A DNA stretch of 64,000 bases from Sutcliffiella horikoshii (lineage in GTDB: Bacteria > Bacillota > Bacilli > Bacillales > Bacillaceae_I). A program made the translations under genes and the position numbers. This document shows positions 27,477 through 36,415 of the stretch, piece by piece. How positions within the stretch are numbered: the stretch's first letter is position 1; every line of letters starts with the position of its first letter. The stretch is from the NCBI RefSeq assembly GCF_019931755.1, contig NZ_CP082918.1, forward strand, positions 2,522,001-2,586,000. The letters run 5' to 3'. The notes under the pieces were generated by a model, which saw only the letters and a list, made by a program, of their open reading frames with translations, searched no databases and was not told the origin of the DNA.

Positions 27477-28022
27477 CTTATCTTCCTCTCTTACCACTAT
27501 ATATCGATTTTGAACAAGTCCGGTTGGGAACGAGTTGCTCTCAACAAGCTCAAGCTTATTTTCTCGTTCTGATCCTTTAAATAATCTTACGCCATTCCCT
27601 ATTAGAATCGGAACGGTGGAAATAACATACTCGTCAATCAGATCTTGTCTGACAAATTCTTTTATTACTTCTGCTCCTCCATCAACAAAAATATGCTTCC
27701 CACTAGTTGACCGAATGTTATTAATTAACTCTTTTACATCGCCAGAATAGTATTCAACATTTTCATCTGAACCTTCTTTAGAATTGGAGAGCACATAGGT
27801 TTTTCTTTCCTTGTGAGGGAACTCCATGCCAAAAGACAGGACTTTCTCATAAGTTCTCCTACCCATAATTACTGTATCGACACTTTCTACAAATTCCATA
27901 TATCCATAATCTTCTCCGGGAGTATCCACTATGGAAAGCCAGCTGATATCATCATCTTTCTTTGCTATAAATCCGTCCACACTCTGGGCTATGTATACAA
28001 TTACTTTTCTTGAGTTTCTCAT
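27468..28022 (-). CDS. Dihydrofolate reductase-like protein (RibD C-terminal family, YyaP type)
   Basis: 184 residues of the RibD_C/DHFR fold: KVIVYIAQSVDGFIA at residues 6-20, TVIMGRRTYEKVL near 50, KHIFVDGGAEVIKEFV near 110 (NADPH-binding loop), and LFKG. Likely an NADPH-dependent reductase, but members of this family have no firmly known substrate. ATG at 28022 with GAGGAG nine bases upstream. Single gene. Confidence 0.87.
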   Translation of the reverse strand: MRNSRKVIVYIAQSVDGFIAKKDDDISWLSIVDTPGEDYGYMEFVESVDTVIMGRRTYEKVLSFGMEFPHKERKTYVLSNSKEGSDENVEYYSGDVKELINNIRSTSGKHIFVDGGAEVIKEFVRQDLIDEYVISTVPILIGNGVRLFKGSERENKLELVESNSFPTGLVQNRYIVVREEDKQV

Positions 28023-28102
28023 TTGTTTTGCTCCTCTATCACATCATTTATTTCTTGATAGTAGCATTTTAACAAAACAGGAACAAGCACCTGGATATAG
28101 TC

Positions 28103-28636
28103 TCATCCGCTTTTTTTAAAACTCCCTTTTTCTATCAGGGAATCCTTGATTCTATATATGGAAGAGACGAATTCAATACGTTCCGATCTCATAATATCTA
28201 TTGGTGTTACGTCCCCTGTAACCAAATCCTCGACCAAATCTATGCCAATATGCTGAAATGCTTTGTCAATTATTTCAGAACAGATGTAACGATCCTGTTC
28301 ATGAATAATGATGTTCCAACGAAAATAACGTTTCACGCATAATGAAATAAGCCGCCACCAATCGTACCCTTTAGAGGTGGAAACTTTTTTATGAAGAAAA
28401 TGAAGTAATTCTTTTTGTTGGTCTTCCGTCAAATTCACTTTTAGTCTATATAAGTCGTATTCTTTGTACGGATTCTTCATGATCTCCATTTTACGATATA
28501 AATCAACTTCACAAATTTGCTCTTCATCCACTGCTATGGTCACATGGGTGTATTCAGATTTCAGAAAAAAACGGATAAAAGGACTGAAATTGCAATTTCC
28601 TTTGACAAAAAGTAAATCACCGACTGCCATTTTCAT
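28103..28636 (-). CDS. Permuted papain-fold hydrolase, YiiX/NlpC-P60 type
   Basis: 177 residues. GDLLFVKGN at residue 6 and THVTIAVDE near 30 match the first strands and catalytic His of circularly permuted NlpC/P60 (YiiX) proteins, and YICSEIIDKAFQ near 118 carries the catalytic Cys. Such enzymes cut amide or ester bonds in peptides or lipids. No signal peptide, so action in the cytoplasm is likely. ATG with GGGGTGG upstream. Single gene; no clear terminator seen. Confidence 0.8.
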   Translation of the reverse strand: MKMAVGDLLFVKGNCNFSPFIRFFLKSEYTHVTIAVDEEQICEVDLYRKMEIMKNPYKEYDLYRLKVNLTEDQQKELLHFLHKKVSTSKGYDWWRLISLCVKRYFRWNIIIHEQDRYICSEIIDKAFQHIGIDLVEDLVTGDVTPIDIMRSERIEFVSSIYRIKDSLIEKGSFKKSG

Positions 28637-28813
28637 CGTTCCACCCCACTAACTTTAAAATCAGGTAAAATATCCCTATATGTACTTACCTTATTATATA
28701 ACAAACTCTATGTCTTTTTTACTAATTCTTCAAATTCTTTAAAAAGAACGAGTTGGTTCAAAAGTGGAATTAGATTATAATGAGAGTACTAGAATTAAAG
28801 GAGTTAAAAGGCA

Positions 28814-29116
28814 ATGGAGAAAAAAGATTTGGAACAAGCAATCATACAAAACTACCAAAAAGAAGAAAATATGATGATATTGGTCTTTGCTCAATGGTGT
28901 ATCAATCATGACCTCGATCCATTTACTCTTTATACAAAGGCATACCCTGATCAGGCAAATAACCCAGCACTTGCTCAAGCCTTGGAATTGACAGTGTCGA
29001 AGGAAGAGGCCGGGGATATTTCAAATGATACGGTATTAGGGGTGTTAGCTATGTTTGGGAATGATGACTTAGCATTTGTCGTGTCTGAAGAGATAGAAAA
29101 AACAAAAGGAAAATAA
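28814..29116 (+). CDS. Conserved small cytoplasmic protein, function unknown
   Basis: 100 residues, acidic, no membrane span. It begins MEKKDLEQAIIQNYQKEE and holds FAQWCINHDLDP and AYPDQANNPALAQALELTVSKEEA; the pattern is helical throughout. I have the impression of a family conserved across Bacillus, but cannot name it. ATG with AAAGGAG upstream. Convergent with the MFS gene, sharing a bidirectional terminator. Confidence 0.8.
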   Translation: MEKKDLEQAIIQNYQKEENMMILVFAQWCINHDLDPFTLYTKAYPDQANNPALAQALELTVSKEEAGDISNDTVLGVLAMFGNDDLAFVVSEEIEKTKGK

Positions 29117-29117
29117 G

Positions 29118-29157
29118 AAAAACGGCGTTTGCATATTTCTGCTTACGCCGTTTTTTT
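29118..29157. terminator. Bidirectional terminator
   Basis: AAAACGGCGT and ACGCCGTTTT form a 10-bp stem flanked by A and T tracts. It includes the stop codon of the MFS gene on the minus strand. Confidence 0.9.
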
Positions 29158-30438
29158 ATTTTTCTCCCGTTTGACAGCTACGTTACCTCTACTTGCCCAG
29201 ATAATCAAAGGCAATAATAAAAGAGACAAGAGACCGCCACCTATAGAAAGCATAGAATAACTTGTATGAGAGACTACCATTCCTGACAACATGCCCCCAG
29301 TTGCTCCTGATAATGCGACCAACACATCCATAGAGCCTTGAACCTTTGCGCGTGTGGAAGGAGTCGTGGCATCCACGATTGTTGCCGTGCCACTTATCAA
29401 ACCGAAGTTCCAGCCTAGGCCGAGTAGTGCCAAAGCCAAGATCAATACAAATAAATTATCACCAGGAGCAGTCGCCGCCACAATCCCCGCAAGCAGCAAT
29501 GTTACACCCGCTGCTGAAGCCATAGCCGTACGCCCGACCTTATCGACCAGAACCCCCGTAACTAATGAGGGTAGATACATGGCACCAATGTGAATTCCGA
29601 TTACAAGTCCAATAGCATCCAGGCCGTGTCCATGGTGACCCATATGAATCGGTGTCATCGTCATGATTGCGACCATCACCATCTGAGTCAACACCATTAC
29701 AGATCCACCGATGATGATTCCTCGGTTATTCTTTACATTGGTTGGAGTAGGTGTTGTAACTGAATCCGCCCATTCCTCAATTTCCAACGCTTTAGAAACC
29801 ATTAAAGGATCTGGTCTCATGAAGACAAGTAATATCAGCCCAGCCGTAATGAAAGCTGCCGCTCCTAAAATAAAGGGACCAGCCAATGATGGTACACCTA
29901 TTGAAACTGCAAAATCTCCCATAACACCCACTAGATTGGGTCCCGCTACTGCTCCAACTGTAGTCGAAACTAGTGCAATACTAATTGCTTTACCTCGTTG
30001 TTTAGCAGATGCCAGGTCTGTACCGGCATATCTTGCTTGAAGATTAGATGCCGTACCTGCCCCATAGAATAGGAGGGAGAAAAACAGCAACCACACATTG
30101 TCGGTGACTGCCGCAAGCACAACACCCAGGGCACTAATTCCTCCGGTTAGGAATCCTCCTGCCAAGCCAATCCGGCGACCAAAATTTTGCGATACACGAC
30201 CAATCAAGTAAGCCGCTCCTGCTGAACCTAACGTCAATAACGCTACAGGAACACCAGAATATGCATCAGTACCAAGCATATCTTGAGCCAGCAAGGCGCC
30301 TACTGTAACACCAGCTGCTAGACCTGCCCCACCAAAAATTTGTGAAAGAACGACAATAATAAGTGTTCGTCGATATAATTGATTTATTTTTTCAGGGGAA
30401 GCGTCTATCTCTTCTGAAACCCTTTTTTGTTCGTTCAT
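29143..30438 (-). CDS. Major facilitator superfamily transporter
   Basis: 431 residues with about 12 membrane segments. The loop between segments 2 and 3 holds the MFS motif-A variant GRVSQNFGRRIGLAGG. The first ~25 residues are polar. It is probably a drug or metabolite exporter; the substrate cannot be read from sequence. ATG at 30438 is chosen for AAGGGGAG eight bases upstream; an earlier ATG seven codons up overlaps that site. Single-gene unit. Confidence 0.88.
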   Translation of the reverse strand: MNEQKRVSEEIDASPEKINQLYRRTLIIVVLSQIFGGAGLAAGVTVGALLAQDMLGTDAYSGVPVALLTLGSAGAAYLIGRVSQNFGRRIGLAGGFLTGGISALGVVLAAVTDNVWLLFFSLLFYGAGTASNLQARYAGTDLASAKQRGKAISIALVSTTVGAVAGPNLVGVMGDFAVSIGVPSLAGPFILGAAAFITAGLILLVFMRPDPLMVSKALEIEEWADSVTTPTPTNVKNNRGIIIGGSVMVLTQMVMVAIMTMTPIHMGHHGHGLDAIGLVIGIHIGAMYLPSLVTGVLVDKVGRTAMASAAGVTLLLAGIVAATAPGDNLFVLILALALLGLGWNFGLISGTATIVDATTPSTRAKVQGSMDVLVALSGATGGMLSGMVVSHTSYSMLSIGGGLLSLLLLPLIIWASRGNVAVKREKNKKTA

Positions 30439-30577
30439 TTTACTCTCCCCTTCATTCATTAAAAAACATTTATTCCTATTTTAGCATGCTTCCATCAAGA
30501 GAGCTTTTTATTTTTTAACATATATTTGATTAACTAATCATAAAAAATTTAGAAGAACACTATGAGGGGTTGAAAAC

Positions 30578-31288
30578 ATGCGGACAGAATATAGGCGATG
30601 GTCCCAGTATCCATATCAAGGAGAGCGAACTCCCCCAGTTGGAAATCCTAATGCTGGCTTTTGGCCAATGTTTTTTATCAGGCGAGAAGGAGCCAACAGA
30701 TTCCTAGATCCTTTCGGGAAAGAAATTACTTGGCAAATAAGAGAACCTTTATCCATAGATTGGAGCAACGAATTACAGATCGTAGAACAAACGATGAGTG
30801 TTCTAACCCCACAACAGATACAAAGCGCGCAATATTGGGCTACCGGTGAAATTGCGGAAAGATTTTCAACCATGCTGTATGATTTCGCTGAGCAATATCC
30901 GATGGGATCACCAAACTGTGCCCGCATGCAGGGATTTTTCCATGCAACCATGAATGACGTTTTTGTCGTTTGCTGGTATTTAAAGTATTTATGGGATGTT
31001 GCCCGCCCCAACCAATATGGGAGAAATATTAGAAGGCTGATGGATACACCCAGATTTCCTGCATACCCCTCTGCACACGCAACCTTAGCAGGAGCAGCTC
31101 AAGAAATAATGACGTACTATTTTCCGCAAGAACAAGCCCGAATTAATTCTACTACTGAGGCTTCTGCTCAATCCCGATTGTATGCGGGGGTTCATTTTAA
31201 AGTGGACAATGATGAAGGGTTAAGACTTGGTCGGCAAATTGGCAGGATGATCGTGGCAGTGTTAAAGGTTCAGAATGTGAAGCAATGA
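30578..31288 (+). CDS. Vanadium haloperoxidase / PAP2-like protein
   Basis: 236 residues, no signal peptide. The three phosphate/vanadate-binding motifs of the acid phosphatase-haloperoxidase superfamily are visible: KYLWDVARPNQYG near residue 135, PSAHA near 165 and SRLYAGVHFKVDNDEG near 205. The middle motif has Ala in place of the usual Gly (PSGH). The soluble character points to the haloperoxidase-like branch rather than lipid phosphatases. ATG with GAGGGG nine bases upstream. Single gene. Confidence 0.85.
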   Translation: MRTEYRRWSQYPYQGERTPPVGNPNAGFWPMFFIRREGANRFLDPFGKEITWQIREPLSIDWSNELQIVEQTMSVLTPQQIQSAQYWATGEIAERFSTMLYDFAEQYPMGSPNCARMQGFFHATMNDVFVVCWYLKYLWDVARPNQYGRNIRRLMDTPRFPAYPSAHATLAGAAQEIMTYYFPQEQARINSTTEASAQSRLYAGVHFKVDNDEGLRLGRQIGRMIVAVLKVQNVKQ

Positions 31289-31298
31289 TAATTCATCG

Positions 31299-31335
31299 AA
31301 AGCCTACTGACTTATACGACAAAGTTAGTAGGCTT
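31299..31335. terminator. Weak bidirectional hairpin
   Basis: AAGCCTACT and AGTAGGCTT form a 9-bp stem between the convergent haloperoxidase-like and EcsC genes. The T tracts on both sides are short, so termination is uncertain. Confidence 0.55.
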
Positions 31336-31351
31336 AAAATTCGCAAAAGGT

Positions 31352-32179
31352 TTACAATCCTTTTGATTCCTCGGTTTGAATTTCTAAACGTTCTACTCTT
31401 TCCATAATCCTTCTTTTTTGATAGAGCATAGTGCCAGCTTCCGTTAGATCGCTTACCATAGTACGATTGGCGAACGCTCCAAAAAGTATCCCTGCTACCG
31501 GTACCAATTGGAAAAGCTTCTTCCAACCAAAGGACTCTGTGAATGTCACGGTTACTTCTCTCCATCCTTGTAGTTGGGAGAATACCTCTTTAGATTTCAT
31601 TTCTTCATTCGAAAAATCAGCCAGTTCATTCAAAATTGCCTGCTTCCCAACAATATCTGCCGATGTAAATTGCAAGCATTTCAGGATAAATATCCTCTCC
31701 GTTTTTTCTTTCGGATCATATCCATGCAGAATCGCTATTTCCTGTAATGTTTTTAAAGATATAGCCAAGATGGCAGGAATATCAATAACTAAAGTGAAGA
31801 TCCCCCCGATACCAGTACTTGCTCCTTGGAGGGTAGCTGCGTTTTTACGTGTACTGCCCAATGCGAGAGAAGCTTCTTTCATTTCAACTACAGGTACATC
31901 TTGAAAATCTTTTAATTCAGTAATTGTTCTGCCGGTTTTTTTCTCAAAATAATGAAACACACTCTTCTCGTTTGAGAGATAACTCCCTCCGTTCTGAATA
32001 AAGCTCCCCAGTTCATCAAGCAGGCTTCCTATCTTCCCTTGAATAAATTTTGGAGTCAATCTATCAAGCAATTTAAAAGGGATGCGGCCAATCCGTTCCC
32101 AAAACCATAGCCCCTTCTGATCCTTTTCCCATTTTTCTATTACTTTCAGTTCATTTTGCAGTGTTTCTTTTGTTTCCAC
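31352..32179 (-). CDS. EcsC family protein
   Basis: 275 residues of the EcsC family (named after the third gene of the B. subtilis ecs operon; role unknown). Residues ~90-150 hold hydrophobic, glycine-rich GASTGIGGIFTLVIDIPAILAISLKTLQEIA, typical of the family, and a second such stretch FQLVPVAGILFGAFANRTMV lies near 225. Membrane association is likely. GTG start with AAGGAG upstream. Divergent from a small membrane protein gene. Confidence 0.85.
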   Translation of the reverse strand: METKETLQNELKVIEKWEKDQKGLWFWERIGRIPFKLLDRLTPKFIQGKIGSLLDELGSFIQNGGSYLSNEKSVFHYFEKKTGRTITELKDFQDVPVVEMKEASLALGSTRKNAATLQGASTGIGGIFTLVIDIPAILAISLKTLQEIAILHGYDPKEKTERIFILKCLQFTSADIVGKQAILNELADFSNEEMKSKEVFSQLQGWREVTVTFTESFGWKKLFQLVPVAGILFGAFANRTMVSDLTEAGTMLYQKRRIMERVERLEIQTEESKGL

Positions 32180-32287
32180 GTGAGTTTCTCCTTTGGATTT
32201 ATGAGGTTGGGTTATCTTCTGTTTATTTTTGAAACTTTTACTTTCAGCATACGTAAAGAGATTACCATAACTATTCAGGAGGCAACG

Positions 32288-32599
32288 ATGAAAAAAGAAT
32301 TAACTATGAAACGTTTATTAAATATCATAGGACTCTTTATTTTTCTAGGCATGATTATCATGGCCCTTACAAACCCATTAACTATAGATCCAAACTTAGG
32401 AATCTATCAAATTGATAAGGCTGTTATTAAAGGAAAAGAGCTATACAACTTTGCAATTTTTCTACTAATATCTAGCATCACTTATTTTCTTCTGGTTCAA
32501 TTATACTTTTCATCTGCTATAGGACGAAAGGTATTTTTCATTGTTCTTTCTGTTTTAGCCATCGCGGCACCAATGGTTGCTATCTACCTTGAAAGTTGA
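32288..32599 (+). CDS. Small three-span membrane protein, unrecognised
   Basis: 103 residues with about three membrane segments: ~11-28 (NIIGLFIFLGMIIMAL), ~53-72 (NFAIFLLISSITYFLLVQL) and ~80-100 (VFFIVLSVLAIAAPMVAIYL). ATG at 32288 with AGGAGG six bases upstream. No family recognised. It is convergent with the hydrolase-YunG fusion gene 12 bases away, with no clear hairpin between. Confidence 0.7.
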   Translation: MKKELTMKRLLNIIGLFIFLGMIIMALTNPLTIDPNLGIYQIDKAVIKGKELYNFAIFLLISSITYFLLVQLYFSSAIGRKVFFIVLSVLAIAAPMVAIYLES

Positions 32600-32611
32600 T
32601 TATTTGTTAGA

Positions 32612-33742
32612 TCACTTTTTTTGACATTGAGAATGTGTTCTTTTATTTTCCAAGCCTTTTATCGCTTTTGAAACATTTTCTTTTAATTTTAGATACTGAT
32701 TTAAGTTTGTATCTTGAAATGCTTCTGCTCTGTTGGAAAAAATATCGGAATATTGTATATCATTTTCAAATTGTGAAACTGTAAAATCATAGCGAATTCC
32801 ATTTACCCTGTTATAAAAATGCCACCCTTCTGGCATTCGGGTCTTTAGTATTTCTCCGCCTAAAAAATCTTGTACTATTAGGGAAGTAACTCCACATTGC
32901 CCTTTTGCAGGATTTTCTGGACTCCACTTTGAGCTTGTACTATTAGACCAAGATTTTAATAAAGCATCTATTAATGTATCTTTGTCGATAATTTCTTGTT
33001 CATTTGCGTAATCAATAGCCGGCAGTGATTTTATCAATCTCTCCATTGTGTTTATTACTAGTTGCGGTTCATCATTCTGTATGTAATGGGCACTATTTTC
33101 AGCAAGTATAAATTGACCATTTGTTGTAAATCTTAGTATCTCCTCTTGCATACTATTCCATAAAGCTTGAGATTCCTTGGAGTAATGCGCTTTTTTCCCT
33201 GCTGACACCACGAGTGTTGGTGTATCTAAAATTCTATTACTTATTTTAAGTTGGTCCAAACTCTCCATAAACTCTTGGAAGTCCCCTTCATGAGTGAACT
33301 GTTTACTATAGGCTTCTTTGAATTCTTCAGACATCGTGGGGAGAAACCTTTCCGGATATTCTTCGGGAGTAGAATCTATGAAAACTAATCCAGCTACCTC
33401 ATGAGGGTACATATTATTAAATAAACGCATGTTCACACCACCGTATGAATGACCAACGAGAATATAGGGTGGCAAGACATTCTTTCTCTTTAGGAGTTCT
33501 CTTAGTTCCTCTACCATAAATAGGCTGGTCCTGGGATTAGAGCTTCTTTCGCTTTTCCCAAGGCCAGCTCTGTCATATAGAATGACCTGAGTTAATTTAG
33601 AGATAGCAGGATAGATTGATTTCCAGGATTTTGAATAATCTCCATAACCAGCGTCCATGATAACAGTTGGAAATTCACTTATTTCCCCATAGATTTTACA
33701 ATTCAAGTGAAAATTGTTAGTAATTAATGGACCTATATTCAT
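32612..33742 (-). CDS. Alpha/beta hydrolase fused to a YunG-like domain
   Basis: 376 residues. Residues 1-240 are an alpha/beta hydrolase: nucleophile elbow GHSYGG near residue 96, DRAGLGKSE near 57, and a catalytic His likely in ENSAHYIQND near 212. Residues ~260-360 match YunG-type proteins (SWSNSTSSKWSPENPAKGQC, then FLGGEILKT, GWHFYNRVNG, YDFTVSQF). YunG is normally a separate ~110-residue protein of unknown function, so this is a two-domain fusion. ATG at 33742. First in a minus-strand cluster after an 11-base gap from the nucleotidyltransferase gene. Confidence 0.82.
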   Translation of the reverse strand: MNIGPLITNNFHLNCKIYGEISEFPTVIMDAGYGDYSKSWKSIYPAISKLTQVILYDRAGLGKSERSSNPRTSLFMVEELRELLKRKNVLPPYILVGHSYGGVNMRLFNNMYPHEVAGLVFIDSTPEEYPERFLPTMSEEFKEAYSKQFTHEGDFQEFMESLDQLKISNRILDTPTLVVSAGKKAHYSKESQALWNSMQEEILRFTTNGQFILAENSAHYIQNDEPQLVINTMERLIKSLPAIDYANEQEIIDKDTLIDALLKSWSNSTSSKWSPENPAKGQCGVTSLIVQDFLGGEILKTRMPEGWHFYNRVNGIRYDFTVSQFENDIQYSDIFSNRAEAFQDTNLNQYLKLKENVSKAIKGLENKRTHSQCQKK

Positions 33743-33753
33743 TTCAAATCCCC

Positions 33754-34578
33754 TTACTTTGCATAGCTAATATTGTGCTTTTGTTTTTCGATATTAATTT
33801 TGGGCTGATAAAGTTCCACCAGTTTAATAACCTCGTCTACTAATTGTTCTAAACTCGAAAGACTTTCACTCGGATTCCCTAGTAAGATGTTATTCATTCT
33901 TGAAAGAAAGTCATCGGGTTTTATATGCATTTCTTTTATTTTATGCGACATCCACTTATATGCGGGGTGATGCATATATATGGAGTTTAATCCAAACAGA
34001 ACCCCCATCAACTTCTTTTGCACCTCACACAGTACATTGTAAAGCATAAGCCAATCCTTTCGTTCTATGAGAGCACGGCGGTTATTCCACCTGGCTCCAA
34101 GATCAAGATTGTCTGAAATCATCTTGGCTGCGAGTTCACTTGGATATTTAACCACACTTTTCTTAAACACATCTATTACACTATGGCCATACAAACCTAC
34201 CCCATTTTGAATGGAAGCAATTAGACACTGTTTATCAAAACTAACGTCAGATTTCACCATTACATCTTCTATGTGAGATTGTATGGATGAGGTTAGAAAA
34301 CTACTAATCTCCAATTTAACTCCATCCTGTGTTACATATGACTCTGACCATTCTTCGTCTTCATAAGGATGGTAGGTAAGTATTCTCCCTTCTACAGATT
34401 GGATAGGCACTTTTCTATCGTCATCAGTAGGAGCTTCTTTCCAAATAATATGTAATTCAATATCTGAAAACTCATCTTCCCAACCTAACGCCACGGACCC
34501 GGCCAGGAGGATCGCATCTACCTTTGAGTTTGTTTTATAAATGGTTGCCATTTCTATGGCTTTTTGTTTCAAGTCCAT
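33754..34578 (-). CDS. Nucleotidyltransferase-domain protein (DUF4037-like)
   Basis: 274 residues. The polymerase-beta superfamily signature GSVALGWEDEFSDIELH at residues ~27-43 gives GS and D-x-E metal ligands. A helical C-terminal half (ARWNNRRALIERKDWLMLY) follows, as in aminoglycoside-type or MNT-like nucleotidyltransferases. It may adenylylate a small molecule or protein; the substrate is unknown. ATG with GGGGTAA upstream. Upstream of the hydrolase-YunG gene by 11 bases, probably one operon. Confidence 0.8.
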   Translation of the reverse strand: MDLKQKAIEMATIYKTNSKVDAILLAGSVALGWEDEFSDIELHIIWKEAPTDDDRKVPIQSVEGRILTYHPYEDEEWSESYVTQDGVKLEISSFLTSSIQSHIEDVMVKSDVSFDKQCLIASIQNGVGLYGHSVIDVFKKSVVKYPSELAAKMISDNLDLGARWNNRRALIERKDWLMLYNVLCEVQKKLMGVLFGLNSIYMHHPAYKWMSHKIKEMHIKPDDFLSRMNNILLGNPSESLSSLEQLVDEVIKLVELYQPKINIEKQKHNISYAK

Positions 34579-34631
34579 TAATATTTACCCCAATCAGTTT
34601 TTTTCTATTTCATCTTACATGTTCCCCTTGC

Positions 34632-35069
34632 CTAAATATGATAGGACTGATCCCTGACCACAACTGTTTTAGGTTGAAATCTAATTAACACATTAGACGA
34701 ATCTAGGTTTTGAAACCTCTGGTTCCATTTAGTTTCATCTTCCCCAAGATATTTCGAAATGATTTTATATGCTATAACTGAGTTAAAAGGCTCTAGAATA
34801 CCATTTCCGCGGAATCCTGCATGGTGCACTTTACCGGTAGTAAAATCAAAGTCAACTATCCCTATTGCACACTTTGAGTTATTCTGAATTCTTTTCGGAA
34901 AAGTATCCTTGGCAGTTCCAATTATCCATAATTCATTTTTCTCCCAATGAAACCAAACAGGAGAATCTTTAGGAATATCCCCCTCAACAGTTGCCAGATG
35001 AGCAAACAAAGGTTTTCCTAGCATTGCTTCAAGGTCAAAGCTTCTCTTTTTATCTCGGATAATTTGCAA
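34632..35069 (-). CDS. Pyridoxamine 5'-phosphate oxidase-like flavin protein
   Basis: 145 residues of the split-barrel PNPOx-like family: LFAHLATVEGDIPKDSPVWFHWE at residues 21-43, LWIIGTAKDTFPKRIQNNSKCAIGIVD near 47-73. Such proteins bind FMN or F420 and reduce small molecules; the function here is unknown. It lies 12 bases downstream of a Nudix gene and may share its transcript. ATG at 35069 has AGGAGTCGGT upstream. Confidence 0.82.
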   Translation of the reverse strand: MQIIRDKKRSFDLEAMLGKPLFAHLATVEGDIPKDSPVWFHWEKNELWIIGTAKDTFPKRIQNNSKCAIGIVDFDFTTGKVHHAGFRGNGILEPFNSVIAYKIISKYLGEDETKWNQRFQNLDSSNVLIRFQPKTVVVRDQSYHI

Positions 35070-35081
35070 ATCTACCGACTC

Positions 35082-35564
35082 CTATTTATCTTTTAGGTAC
35101 TCCTCCAAATCTTGCTCTTCTATAATTTCAACGCTGCGTTTATTCTCTGCATAAGCAAGAATGTGTTCCTTAATATTCGGATATAGAATCACTTTATCCA
35201 ATTCGGTTAAAGGAATCCATTTTACTCCTGTCTGATTAGGATCTGGGTCAGCTGGCATTCTTGGTTTACAACCTTCTTTTATATTGCATTCAAACATCAA
35301 TCCCAAAGAATGCGTGTCTCCATACTTATTATTGTTTAAGTGAGGGGCATATTCATAAACAAAGGCCAATGGGCCAACTTCCACATCTAAGGACGCCTCC
35401 TCTTTCGCTTCTCTTCTTACAGCTTCCTTTACCGTCTCCCCTGGCTCTGTACCTCCAGCAGGCAAATTATAATGCAATCCATTTTCATCATGAAATTCAA
35501 TCAATAAAATAGAGTCGTCCTGTATTATCAAAGCGCCAGCTCTTACTCTAATATGAAATGACAT
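35082..35564 (-). CDS. Nudix hydrolase
   Basis: 160 residues. The Nudix box is seen as GGTEPGETVKEAVRREAK followed by EEASL near residues 37-59. The YEYAPHLNNNKYGDTHSLGLMFEC segment resembles MutT/ADP-ribose-type members; the substrate is unknown. ATG at 35564 has AGGTAGGT nine bases upstream. Followed after 12 bases by the PNPOx-like gene. Confidence 0.87.
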   Translation of the reverse strand: MSFHIRVRAGALIIQDDSILLIEFHDENGLHYNLPAGGTEPGETVKEAVRREAKEEASLDVEVGPLAFVYEYAPHLNNNKYGDTHSLGLMFECNIKEGCKPRMPADPDPNQTGVKWIPLTELDKVILYPNIKEHILAYAENKRSVEIIEEQDLEEYLKDK

Positions 35565-35590
35565 CAATGAAGTACCTACCTTTTTTAATA

Positions 35591-36400
35591 TTATTTTAAG
35601 TCGCTTGGAATGGTTGCCATTAGATTGTTATGTATAATCCAAGAAACAATTGTTGTACTATCTCTAACGTTTTTTGATTGAATATCCTCCAGTAGTTTCC
35701 TGACTCCTATCTCACATGTAGCGACACCTTGAAATATGCGGTAAATATTTTCGGGGCTGCTATAGGAAGTATTTGGGCATTCCACTAACCCGTCAGTAGT
35801 CATGAAAATATGATTTTCACCAGTTCGCAGTTCCTTCACACCCGTGCTATAGCAAGGAACGTCCTTGTTGAATGTACTTTCTCTACCCACCCATTCATAA
35901 AAGCTGCGGTGGTTCTGTTGGTATTCGCCTAACTCTTCAAGTTCAGGATGATGTAAAAGCAACAGACAGTCCCCTATTGAGAACCACCATAAATACTTCT
36001 CTTTGCGCAATGCAAATAAACAAGCTGTCTCTCCCTGAACATTCTCACACTCCAGTATGAAACTCTCGCTTTGAAAGATATCCAAGATCAAAGCATTCAG
36101 ACTTGTAAATAAACGTTTTACTGGCAATGTAAAAATGTCCAAAAACCTTTGTTCATTCTTTTCAATTGTTGAAATAACCAACTCAGAACTTTCCGCTGTA
36201 AAATGAGCATCTAGTAAAATCACAAACTCCCAATCTTGTTTATCATCACACCAGATTAAACACCCATCCTCATTTTTGTATTGTCCTGCGGTGGAATTCC
36301 CGCCAAAACGACCGAGAACTACCTTTTCACCAACTTTCGATACATTAATTTCGTCCACGAAATGTTTATTGCTTCCTACCCAACTCAGTTTGTTTACCAC
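35591..36400 (-). CDS. PP2C-like protein phosphatase
   Basis: 269 residues. The PP2C pattern is seen as GGNSTAGQYKNEDGCLIW near residue 33, VILLDAH near 60, FSIGDCLLLL near 138, MTTDGLVE near 202 and DSTTIVSW near 250. The metal-binding aspartates are partly present (NEDG, LLDAH in place of DGMGG), so activity is likely but not certain. No membrane span. Start GTG with GAGAGGG upstream. It follows peptidase E by 15 bases. Confidence 0.78.
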   Translation of the reverse strand: MVNKLSWVGSNKHFVDEINVSKVGEKVVLGRFGGNSTAGQYKNEDGCLIWCDDKQDWEFVILLDAHFTAESSELVISTIEKNEQRFLDIFTLPVKRLFTSLNALILDIFQSESFILECENVQGETACLFALRKEKYLWWFSIGDCLLLLHHPELEELGEYQQNHRSFYEWVGRESTFNKDVPCYSTGVKELRTGENHIFMTTDGLVECPNTSYSSPENIYRIFQGVATCEIGVRKLLEDIQSKNVRDSTTIVSWIIHNNLMATIPSDLK

Positions 36401-36415
36401 TGTTGCATCCCTCTC

